Position numbers and translations under genes: made by a program. The notes under the pieces are model-generated. The model saw only the letters and a list, made by a program, of their open reading frames with translations. It had not been told where the DNA came from and did no database searches. Positions 1 to 4,959 of a DNA stretch of 6,219 nt are shown one piece after another (position 1 is the first letter of the stretch; the number at the start of each line of letters is the position of its first letter). The stretch is from an uncultured Rhodobacterales bacterium. GTDB lineage: Bacteria; Pseudomonadota; Alphaproteobacteria; Rhodobacterales; Rhodobacteraceae. Location: positions 1-6,219 of the forward strand of contig CALCGO010000532.1 in the NCBI GenBank assembly GCA_937901055.1, in the 5' to 3' direction.

Positions 1-317
1 GGCGCGGCATCAATATTGCGATGCGCCCATCGTCCAAGCGCGTTTACGATGGGTTCCAACTCCCGGCCAATGTCGGTTAATGAATACGTAATTTCACCTG
101 TATCTAGGTTTTCCTTCCGAAGAAGCAATCCGTTCACTTCCATCTCTTTCAATCGTTTTGAAAGCAAACTGGGTGACATGTTAACCAGACCCTGCCGAAA
201 TTGGTTAAATCTGGTTTTTCCAGACCACAGCTCAAATAGGACCAACATTGTCCAGCGGGGTTCCAGCATCGCGCTGGCAAGTGAGATCGGGCAGTGATTA
301 TACGATTCTTCGGTCAT
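1..317 (-). CDS. HxlR-family winged-helix transcriptional regulator (3' end outside window)
   Basis: This is a DNA-binding regulator of the HxlR family (a MarR-like winged helix, normally a dimer). The first 105 codons are present and the C-terminus lies beyond the left edge; family members are usually about 105-130 residues, so little is missing. The frame gives the N-terminal CPI motif with Cys9, then a PRWTMLVLFEL helix (residues 20-30), the TRFNQFRQGL segment, the recognition helix region MSPSLLSKRLKEME (about 48-61), a beta-wing (ENLDTGEITYSL) and a terminal helix ELEPIVNALGRWAHR. Cys9 is the family cysteine which in some members (YodB, HypR) senses electrophiles or oxidants; that role here is inference. 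The start is the ATG at 315-317, preceded by GAGAGG five bases upstream. It is divergent from the methyltransferase at 469 and shares a 151-bp control region with it, so it probably regulates that gene and itself. Confidence 0.93.
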   Translation of the reverse strand, partial: MTEESYNHCPISLASAMLEPRWTMLVLFELWSGKTRFNQFRQGLVNMSPSLLSKRLKEMEVNGLLLRKENLDTGEITYSLTDIGRELEPIVNALGRWAHRNIDAA

Positions 318-357
318 TTGTACCTCTCACTGAAAAATGAAGGGCGCAACTCCCTAA

Positions 358-405
358 GTCTAGTCCAGAATCTGTATCAGCCGAAGTACACATTCTGCAC
401 TAGTC
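358..405. promoter_or_regulatory. Inverted repeat in the hxlR/methyltransferase divergent promoter (candidate operator)
   Basis: The arms GTCTAGTCCAGAAT (358-371) and ATTCTGCACTAGTC (392-405) are inverted copies matching at 12 of 14 positions (11 of 12 in the core 360-371/392-403). The arm centres are 32 bp apart, about three helical turns. A possible minus-strand -10 (TAGACT, 362 down to 357) overlaps the left arm. A possible plus-strand -10 for the methyltransferase (TATCAT, 425-430) would place its weak -35 region over the right arm. The boxes are poor matches, as is common for regulated promoters. HxlR proteins often bind the divergent promoter beside their own gene, so this is the obvious operator candidate. 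The repeat is directly visible; its function is inferred. Confidence 0.5.
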
Positions 406-468
406 ACATCTTGATTGCGGCGCCTATCATTTTGAAAATGACAGAACTATAAACAATCGGGGGTAACT

Positions 469-1269
469 ATGGACATCGAACGCAAACCGACCACAGGAAA
501 AATAAACGGACAACTTTGGGGCTCTCGCGCCCGCGACTGGGCGGATATTCAAGAGCAAACTGTTAGCCCTGTTTATCACGAAGTCTTGAAGCGCGCAAAA
601 GTAGGCAACGCCACCAACTATCTTGATGTAGGCTGCGGGTCTGGAATGGCGACCCATCTGGCTTCAGACCTTGGCGCCACTGTGTCAGGCATTGATGCAT
701 CCGACGAACTATTGACGATAGCAAAAGAGCGGTCGCAAAAAGCAAACTTCAATATTGGCGACTTGGAAGTTCTTCCATTCGACGATGACAGTTTCGACGT
801 GGTTACCGGATTTAACTCGTTCCAGTATGCTGGAAATCCGGTTGTCGCCCTCACCGAAGCCCGTAGGGTTACAAAGCCAAATGGTTACGTGGTCATTGTA
901 ACATGGGGAACTCCCGAAGGCATGGAGGCAGCTTCTGTCGTTGCCGCATTAAAGCCGGTTTTGCCCGCACCTCCACCCGGTGCGCCCGGACCATTTGCGC
1001 TGTCGGATGAGGCAATCTTGAGAGACTTTGCTAGCTCCGCTGGATTGCGCCCAATTTCGATTTTTGATGTGCCAAGCCCGTGGCACTATCCCGATAAGGC
1101 CACCGCCATTCGAGGGCTTGGGTCATCCGGCGTTGCCGCGCGCGCCATATCCCATTCAGGCGAACATGCAGTTAATGCCGCACATGCGGCAGCCATCGCG
1201 CCATTTCGACAACCAGACGGGAGTTATCGCATCAACTCGAGTTTCCGGTGTTTGCTTTCGCTGCCTTAG
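469..1269 (+). CDS. Class I SAM-dependent methyltransferase (Methyltransf_11 type)
   Basis: A complete 266-residue protein with the Rossmann-like AdoMet-binding fold. Motif I is LDVGCGSG at residues 52-59, motif II (acidic end of beta-2) is GID at 74-76, the GDLEVLPFDDDSFD segment (97-110) is the usual motif around the third strand, and PNGYVVIVTW (137-146) follows it. The C-terminal part (150-266) is the substrate-recognition region; APFRQPDGSYRINSSFRCLL near the end resembles the ending of many intact members, so the protein does not look truncated. No signal peptide or membrane segment is visible, so it should be cytosolic. The start ATG follows a G-rich stretch (about 458-462), an acceptable ribosome-binding site. 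The methyl acceptor (small molecule, quinone or lipid) cannot be told from the sequence. The divergent HxlR regulator suggests induction by a chemical stress or a specific metabolite, rather than a housekeeping role. Confidence 0.93.
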   Translation: MDIERKPTTGKINGQLWGSRARDWADIQEQTVSPVYHEVLKRAKVGNATNYLDVGCGSGMATHLASDLGATVSGIDASDELLTIAKERSQKANFNIGDLEVLPFDDDSFDVVTGFNSFQYAGNPVVALTEARRVTKPNGYVVIVTWGTPEGMEAASVVAALKPVLPAPPPGAPGPFALSDEAILRDFASSAGLRPISIFDVPSPWHYPDKATAIRGLGSSGVAARAISHSGEHAVNAAHAAAIAPFRQPDGSYRINSSFRCLLSLP

Positions 1270-1336
1270 CGGCCTGAAACCAGGACTCCTGGCCGGCCGC
1301 ATCGCGCAAACCCAAAACCCAAGTAGTTAACGCCGC

Positions 1337-1391
1337 CATACACAAAAACGTACATACGCGTTGTGTACGCATTGTGTATGTGTTGTGCACA
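1337..1391. repeat. Cluster of TTGTGYAY repeats, three in tandem at 11-bp period plus one inverted copy
   Basis: Three direct copies lie at exactly 11-bp spacing: TTGTGTAC (1361-1368), TTGTGTAT (1372-1379) and TTGTGCAC (1383-1390). A fourth copy is inverted: ATACACAA (1338-1345). CATACACAA (1337-1345) and TTGTGTATG (1372-1380) make a perfect 9-bp inverted repeat, and CGTACA/TGTACG (1349-1354/1364-1369) makes a nested one. The last copy also contains the palindrome TGTGCACA (1384-1391). The cluster lies in the gap between the methyltransferase and the 3' end of dgkA, with no gene starting within it. Helically phased repeats suggest a protein-binding site array; a structured transcript end is the other possibility. 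Confidence 0.55.
1344..1369 (-). terminator. dgkA: Possible intrinsic terminator downstream of dgkA
   Basis: Read on the minus strand, about 60 bases after the dgkA stop, CGTACA (1369 down to 1364) can pair with TGTACG (1354 down to 1349) across a nine-base loop, and TTTTT follows immediately (1348 down to 1344). The stem is short and only moderately GC-rich, so termination would be weak. It is embedded in the TTGTGYAY repeat cluster and competes with the larger 9-bp hairpin there. Confidence 0.3.
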
Positions 1392-1427
1392 CGAACAATC
1401 GGACGGAATCACAAAGGTTAACGACGC

Positions 1428-1796
1428 TCACGCGCCTCCGAACAGCACTAGCAGCCAGACCACCAGCGCCAAAATAATCGCGAAAAACACCATCGCGCTG
1501 CCGATGTCTTTGGCTTTCTTCGACAACGGGTGCACCTCGTCGGAAATCCGGTCCACGACCACCTCGATCGCTGTGTTCGCCAGTTCCATCAGCACGATGT
1601 TCCACGAGAAGGCAATCACCATCGCTCGCTCTAACCCGTTGAGGTTCAACACAAACGCCAGAATCGTCGCCAGCGCAGCAACGATGCTCCATTGTCGCAT
1701 ACCCTCTTCTGATCGCATGGCGGACATAAATCCTTGCAAAGACCAGATCGTAGCGTTCGTATTCCGGCGCAGCACGGATTTGATAAAATTCAACAT
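1428..1796 (-). CDS. dgkA: Diacylglycerol kinase (prokaryotic DgkA type)
   Basis: A small integral inner-membrane kinase that phosphorylates diacylglycerol with ATP to phosphatidic acid, recycling lipid released when phospholipid head groups are used elsewhere. The protein is 122 residues, the same length as the E. coli enzyme, which acts as a trimer. The signature is clear: an amphipathic N-terminus, RSEEGMRQ (28-35), then ELANTAIEVVVDRIS (71-85) and LSKKAKDIGSA (91-101). Glu71, Asn74 and Glu78 match the E. coli catalytic-site residues Glu69, Asn72 and Glu76, and Glu30 matches Glu28. Three membrane helices run at about 36-52, 57-77 and 99-119. The start is the ATG at 1794-1796 because the protein then aligns from its first residue; the frame is open 33 codons further upstream but that part has no family similarity. 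The Shine-Dalgarno is weak (GATGAG abutting the start). It is divergent from bioY with 110 bp between them and no functional link. Confidence 0.95.
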   Translation of the reverse strand: MLNFIKSVLRRNTNATIWSLQGFMSAMRSEEGMRQWSIVAALATILAFVLNLNGLERAMVIAFSWNIVLMELANTAIEVVVDRISDEVHPLSKKAKDIGSAMVFFAIILALVVWLLVLFGGA

Positions 1797-1893
1797 CTCA
1801 TCACTATTACAGCGATGCGAAAAAAATCCAAGCCCCGTTTGTGCTTGCCTTATTCCACCCACCCATGCGAAAACCCCTCGGAGCCCATCAAAC

Positions 1894-1906
1894 AAGGAGG
1901 TTGGCG
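1894..1906 (+). promoter_or_regulatory. bioY: Strong ribosome-binding site fixing the bioY start
   Basis: AAGGAGG at 1894-1900 is a near-perfect Shine-Dalgarno sequence, six bases before the ATG at 1907. It settles the start against the longer open frame beginning at 1841. In the rest of the dgkA-bioY gap (1797-1893) I find no convincing sigma-70 promoter, and no TTATCTATAA-like palindrome of the kind bound by the alphaproteobacterial biotin regulator BioR. Confidence 0.8.
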
Positions 1907-2509
1907 ATGTCCACCACAGTATCTAATTCCGTACTATCCGAAGAATTCTGGTCCACCGAAGGCAACGCCCTTTGGGTTAAGCGCATTGTTCTGGTTATAG
2001 CAGGGATTGCCGCACTGGCTATCTCGGCCAAACTCAAATTCCCTATCCCTTATTCCCCTGTTCCTGTAACGATGGGAACCTTCGCGGTTCTGACTATCGG
2101 CACAGCTTACGGCCCGCGTCTGGGTTTAGCGACAATCGTTGGCTACATGCTGATTGGTGCGCTTGGTTTTGACGTATTCGCCAACTCTGCCGCTGGCACG
2201 ACTGGCATTGAGTACATGATGGGCGGCACTGGCGGATTTCTGGTAGGTTTCGTTCTGGCAACATTGGCGCTTGGTTATGCCGCGCGTCGTGGTTGGGATC
2301 GTAACGTTCTTCTGATGGCGGCTTCGATGTTCGTTGGCAGCCTGATCATCTATGTCCCGGGCGTTATGTGGCTCGCACATCTTTATTCATGGGAAAACGC
2401 GTTCGCTTGGGGTGTGACACCCTTCTTGATCGGCGATGCTCTGAAACTGGCACTGGCCGCACTTCTGGTTCCAGGTGTCTGGAAAATGGTCGGCAAAGCG
2501 CGCGGTTAA
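1907..2509 (+). CDS. bioY: Biotin transporter S-component BioY
   Basis: BioY is the membrane substrate-binding subunit of the biotin ECF transporter; it takes biotin from the periplasmic side, with BioM (ATPase) and BioN (T-component) as partners where present. The protein has 200 residues, the usual length, with about six hydrophobic helices. Family motifs are PVPVTMGTFAVL (51-62), GPRLG (69-73), GGTGGFLVGF (106-115), PGVMWL (151-156) and GDALK (177-181). At position 57 it has Gly where many BioY proteins have Gln (PVPVTxQT); this may be a lineage variant. The hydrophilic N-terminus (1-22) precedes the first membrane helix. No bioM or bioN adjoins it, so it either works alone, as reported for some alphaproteobacterial BioY proteins, or uses an energising module encoded elsewhere. 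It is transcribed alone: dgkA is divergent upstream and a terminator follows 20 bases after the stop. Confidence 0.93.
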   Translation: MSTTVSNSVLSEEFWSTEGNALWVKRIVLVIAGIAALAISAKLKFPIPYSPVPVTMGTFAVLTIGTAYGPRLGLATIVGYMLIGALGFDVFANSAAGTTGIEYMMGGTGGFLVGFVLATLALGYAARRGWDRNVLLMAASMFVGSLIIYVPGVMWLAHLYSWENAFAWGVTPFLIGDALKLALAALLVPGVWKMVGKARG

Positions 2510-2529
2510 TTCTGACGTAACAACAATTC

Positions 2530-2558
2530 AAAAGGCGTCCATATCGGGCGCCTTTTTT
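2530..2558 (+). terminator. bioY: Intrinsic terminator of bioY, possibly bidirectional
   Basis: AAAAGGCGTCC (2530-2540) pairs with GGGCGCCTTTT (2546-2556) over the loop ATATC, giving an 11-bp stem with one G-T pair and a GC-rich core. A run of six T (2553-2558) follows on the plus strand. Read on the minus strand the same hairpin ends in CCTTTT, so it may also stop the convergent rpiR-type transcript, whose stop codon lies only a few bases away. Confidence 0.88.
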
Positions 2559-2563
2559 GTGCC

Positions 2564-3436
2564 TTAGATGAACTTTCGGAACAGTTTGGTGCGGTCGAAC
2601 AGTTTCTCCAGCTCTTCCATGCGGTCGCTGGTAACGCTCCACATCCGGTCCTGAACACACGCGATCATCGTTTCGACTATCAACATCGTGGCCGTTGAAG
2701 AATCCCATGCCGAGGGTACTTCGATCCGGCAGTTGAACCGATACGTGGCAATCTTTGAAACTGGGGAGCTCCACTGATCGGTGAACAGGATAATCTCCAC
2801 GCCGCGTTCTTTGGCAAGCTCTGCCAGCCTTAGAATGTCATGTTCGTAGCGGCGAACATCGAATACGACCAAAGCATCGCCAGCCTGCATGTCCAGTACA
2901 TAGTGCGGCCATGTGTTAGAGTTCGACGGTATCATCGAAACTTTTTCACGCGCGACCTGCATGTGCGTGAACATATAATCGGCCAGTGCCCGCGTAATTC
3001 GCCCGCCCACGATATAGATCGCACGATCCTTATCGGCCAACATTGCACAGGCGCCGTCGAACTCATCCGGATCAAGCTGCCCCAAGGTTTGGCGCATGTT
3101 CTGGATCACGGCGTCTGCGAAGCGATTAAGAATGTGCGTCTCGGGCGCGGTGGTCGCCCAGTTATCGTGTTTTGCAATCGGGTTTGAAATGCGTGCTTCC
3201 AGTTCGTCGCGCAAAGCACGCTGGAATTCCGGATAGCCCTTAAAACCCAGTTTTTGCACCATACGCGCGACTGTGGGCGTCGAAACTTCGGCATTTTGGG
3301 CAACCATCGTGATGCTTGCCAAGCCGGAAACCGGATAATTATCTAGTAAAGAGTTGGCAAGCTGGCGCTCCGCGCGCGTTAGCGAGTCAAACTTCGCCTG
3401 AAGCTTCTCTGCGATTGTTGTTACAGGAGTCGTCAA
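2564..3436 (-). CDS. RpiR/MurR-family transcriptional regulator (HTH + SIS domain)
   Basis: A 290-residue regulator, the normal size for the family. The N-terminal HTH_6 domain covers about residues 5-80: the helix SLTRAERQLANSLLDNY (18-34), then the helix-turn-helix across 44-72 with VSTPTVARMVQKLGF and the family-typical GYPEFQ (67-72). The SIS domain, which binds phosphosugars or similar ligands, spans about 128-265; IYIVGGRITRALADYM (140-155) is its first strand and ligand-loop region, and GDALVVFDVRRYEHD (186-200) the second. The start is the TTG at 3434-3436: AAGGGA lies five bases upstream, an in-frame stop lies eleven codons upstream, and the next ATG is at residue 44, inside the HTH. 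It is divergent from the hydrolase-TRAP operon, so it most likely controls that operon. RpiR proteins may repress or activate; repression is suggested by the inverted repeat overlapping the operon promoter. Confidence 0.93.
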   Translation of the reverse strand: MTTPVTTIAEKLQAKFDSLTRAERQLANSLLDNYPVSGLASITMVAQNAEVSTPTVARMVQKLGFKGYPEFQRALRDELEARISNPIAKHDNWATTAPETHILNRFADAVIQNMRQTLGQLDPDEFDGACAMLADKDRAIYIVGGRITRALADYMFTHMQVAREKVSMIPSNSNTWPHYVLDMQAGDALVVFDVRRYEHDILRLAELAKERGVEIILFTDQWSSPVSKIATYRFNCRIEVPSAWDSSTATMLIVETMIACVQDRMWSVTSDRMEELEKLFDRTKLFRKFI

Positions 3437-3444
3437 TTTTGTCC
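3433..3444. repeat. 12-bp direct repeat, copy 1 (over the rpiR-type start codon)
   Basis: TCAATTTTGTCC here is identical to the copy at 3588-3599. This copy spans the start codon and leader of the rpiR-type gene. The two copies lie almost symmetrically about the centre of the inverted repeat at 3496-3539, at about 79 and 76 bp. Confidence 0.5.
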
Positions 3445-3465
3445 CTTTGGTTCTTTTGTGTAAAA

Positions 3466-3492
3466 TTTATAACGCTACCCGCGCCCTTGCAA
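3466..3492 (-). promoter_or_regulatory. Candidate sigma-70 promoter of the rpiR-type gene
   Basis: On the minus strand, TTGCAA (3492 down to 3487) serves as -35 and TATAAA (3471 down to 3466) as -10, separated by 15 bases, which is short of the ideal 17. The transcript would start near 3459, leaving a leader of about 22 bases before the TTG start. The -35 lies beside the palindrome at 3494-3511, so a protein bound there could affect both directions. Confidence 0.45.
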
Positions 3493-3493
3493 C

Positions 3494-3539
3494 ATATTTA
3501 ACAGAAAATATCTTGACAGACTTACCAATCCTGTTAAAT
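3494..3539. promoter_or_regulatory. Candidate operator: 9-bp inverted repeat bracketing the operon promoter, with nested palindrome
   Basis: ATTTAACAG (3496-3504) and CTGTTAAAT (3531-3539) are perfect inverted copies with arm centres 35 bp apart. The right arm overlaps the -10 of the hydrolase operon and the left arm sits just upstream of its -35. The left arm also lies in a second palindrome, ATATTT (3494-3499) and AAATAT (3506-3511) around a six-base centre. Lying between two divergent genes, one of which is an RpiR regulator, these are natural binding sites for that protein. The symmetry is seen directly; which protein binds is inferred. Confidence 0.55.
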
Positions 3540-3540
3540 T
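3513..3540 (+). promoter_or_regulatory. Sigma-70-type promoter of the hydrolase-TRAP operon
   Basis: TTGACA (3513-3518) is a perfect consensus -35. Sixteen bases later TAAATT (3535-3540) is a 4/6 match to the -10. Transcription would begin near 3547, about 20 bases before the TTG start at 3567, leaving room for the AGAGGG ribosome-binding site at 3555-3560. Its position excludes the open-frame extension back to 3447 as real coding sequence. Confidence 0.6.
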
Positions 3541-3566
3541 CTCTTCAGTTAGACAGAGGGTGGAAC

Positions 3567-4370
3567 TTGAAGCCAGCAGCAAGCACATCAATTTTGTCCG
3601 CATCAGACGGTGCGGCGCTTGAAACAGTCAACCCGAACGGGGCGTCTGCGGTATTGCTTGTCTGCGAGCACGCCTCAAAGCACATACCGCCAAGCCTTGA
3701 TAACCTTGGGTTAGACGCACAAACCGCAAACAGTCACGTAGCTTGGGACCCGGGCGCGTTGTCTGTGGCCAAACATATGAGCACGACACTTGACGCCAAT
3801 TTGATCGCTGCGACAGTTTCTAGGCTGGTTTACGACTGTAACCGCCCGCCCGAAGCGGCAGGTGCGATGCCTGCCAAAAGTGAAATCTTTCCGATTGCGG
3901 GAAACCAGAACATCCCACCCGAGGAAAAAGCCGCGCGGATAAACGAGATTTATGTGCCTTTCGTTAATGCCATCCAAAATGAGATAGCAGCACGGTCTAA
4001 GGCAGGGCGCACAACCGTTCTTGTCACCATACACAGTTTTACCCCGATATATTTCGGGGAAAAACGCAAGGTAGAACTTGGCCTTTTACATGATCAAGAC
4101 GCAACATTGGCCGATGCAATGCTTGCGATCCCCACCTCGATGAAGGTGCAGCGCAACCAACCTTACGGTCCGGATGACGGCGTTACACATACCCTTAAGC
4201 TACACGCGCTGCCAAACGGGCTTCTAAATGTGATGATAGAAATTCGTAACGATCTGATTGCAACTGCTGGTGATCAGAAAAAGGTCGCGAGTGAGCTGTC
4301 TGCCATGATCACCCAAGCGCTTGATGCATTGCAGCTTCCCACACCAACGACGGAGGCAACGCATGCCTAA
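3567..4370 (+). CDS. N-formylglutamate amidohydrolase-family hydrolase
   Basis: A metal-dependent amidohydrolase of the N-formylglutamate amidohydrolase family (PF05013), whose best-known member, HutG, splits N-formylglutamate into formate and glutamate. The protein has 267 residues. Family blocks occur in order: VCEHASKHIP (32-41, with Glu34 and His35 as likely metal or catalytic residues), HVAWDPGA (57-64), SRLVYDCNRP (85-94), TIHSFTP (154-160), NQPY (197-200) and EIRNDL (225-230). No signal peptide is seen, so it should be cytosolic. The TTG at 3567 is chosen as start because AGAGGG lies six bases upstream and the operon promoter lies just before it; longer in-frame starts would overlap that promoter. 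It heads an operon with TRAP transporter genes and no hut genes are visible, so the true substrate is probably an imported N-formyl or amide compound rather than a histidine intermediate. That last point is inference. Confidence 0.85.
   Translation: MKPAASTSILSASDGAALETVNPNGASAVLLVCEHASKHIPPSLDNLGLDAQTANSHVAWDPGALSVAKHMSTTLDANLIAATVSRLVYDCNRPPEAAGAMPAKSEIFPIAGNQNIPPEEKAARINEIYVPFVNAIQNEIAARSKAGRTTVLVTIHSFTPIYFGEKRKVELGLLHDQDATLADAMLAIPTSMKVQRNQPYGPDDGVTHTLKLHALPNGLLNVMIEIRNDLIATAGDQKKVASELSAMITQALDALQLPTPTTEATHA
3588..3599. repeat. 12-bp direct repeat, copy 2 (codons 8-11 of the hydrolase)
   Basis: TCAATTTTGTCC, identical to 3433-3444. It lies within the first codons of the hydrolase gene, downstream of the operon promoter. 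A downstream auxiliary operator would sit here if the repeat is a regulator site. Confidence 0.45.
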
Positions 4371-4959
4371 ATGGATGCGCACATATGTTCGCGTGGTTAC
4401 GGCCGTCAACTACCGTGTTGGCCGGATAGCTATGTATCTGATCTTCGTGATGATGGCGATTTTGCTGTGGTCCTCAATTTCAAAAACCTTCTTTCAACCG
4501 TCGCTCGTCACGCTCGAATTGGCGCAGTTCACCATGGTGGCATATTACCTGCTTGGCGGGCCGTATTCGATGCAACTTGATGGGCATGTGCGTATGGATC
4601 TGGTCTACGGGGCATGGTCTGATAAAACCAAAGCATGGGTTGATGCATTCACGATCTTTGCACTGATCTTCTACTTAGGCGTATTGTTTTACGGAGCCGT
4701 TTCCAGTTCAGCCTATTCGCTGGGCTATTTCGGTGACACACCCTTTGTCTTTTTCAAAGACCTCGCAATTGCGTTTCTGACCGGAGGGCCCGCCGGAGTT
4801 GGCGAGATCACCGGTTTCTTGGAACGTAACCCCTCTGCATGGCGTCCGATAATGTGGCCCATTAAACTGACCGCTGCGACCGGGATATTCCTGATGCTGC
4901 TGCAAGCCATCGCTGTCTTCTTCACGGACATAGCTAAAATACGCGGAGAAGAAATCTGA
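4363..4959 (+). CDS. TRAP transporter small membrane subunit (DctQ family)
   Basis: The four-helix small permease of a tripartite ATP-independent periplasmic transporter, which partners the large subunit DctM in sodium-driven uptake of organic acids and related solutes. The protein has 198 residues. Hydrophobic helices lie at about 20-38, 51-70, 93-116 and 165-187. The family motif QLDGHVRMDLVYGAWSDKTK (71-90) follows the second helix. A stretch of roughly 30 residues (about 122-153, TPFVFFKDLAIAFLTGGPAG and following) lies between the third and fourth helices, where many DctQ proteins have only a short loop before the WRPIMWPIK segment (160-168). The ATG at 4363 overlaps the hydrolase stop by eight bases, and CGGAGG lies six bases before it, so an upstream start at 4321 is rejected. 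The overlap indicates translational coupling in one operon. Confidence 0.92.
   Translation: MPKWMRTYVRVVTAVNYRVGRIAMYLIFVMMAILLWSSISKTFFQPSLVTLELAQFTMVAYYLLGGPYSMQLDGHVRMDLVYGAWSDKTKAWVDAFTIFALIFYLGVLFYGAVSSSAYSLGYFGDTPFVFFKDLAIAFLTGGPAGVGEITGFLERNPSAWRPIMWPIKLTAATGIFLMLLQAIAVFFTDIAKIRGEEI

Noticed and set aside
447..454. CTATAAAC as -10 box of the methyltransferase
   Set aside because: It would put the transcription start within or after the ribosome-binding site; TATCAT at 425-430 is better placed, though still weak.
1269..1300. Hairpin after the methyltransferase (GCGGCC...GGCCGC with inner CCAGG/CCTGG)
   Set aside because: Pairing is possible, but there is a large asymmetric internal loop and no T-run follows, so I would not call it a terminator.
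1797..1893. Biotin regulator (BioR) operator upstream of bioY
   Set aside because: No TTATCTATAA-like palindrome is present in the gap.
1797..1895. 33-codon N-terminal extension of dgkA
   Set aside because: The protein starting at 1796 has exactly the E. coli DgkA length and aligns from its first residues; the extension has no similarity and overlaps the bioY leader.
1841..1906. Upstream extension of the bioY frame
   Set aside because: The perfect AAGGAGG at 1894-1900 and family alignment favour the ATG at 1907; the extension has no membrane or family features.
1363..1926. Long plus-strand open frame opposite dgkA
   Set aside because: It is antisense to a clear DgkA protein, has low-complexity Ser/Thr-rich composition and no recognisable domain.
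3447..3566. N-terminal extension of the hydrolase frame
   Set aside because: It overlaps the operon promoter and operator, and would need transcription from further upstream through the rpiR-type promoter.
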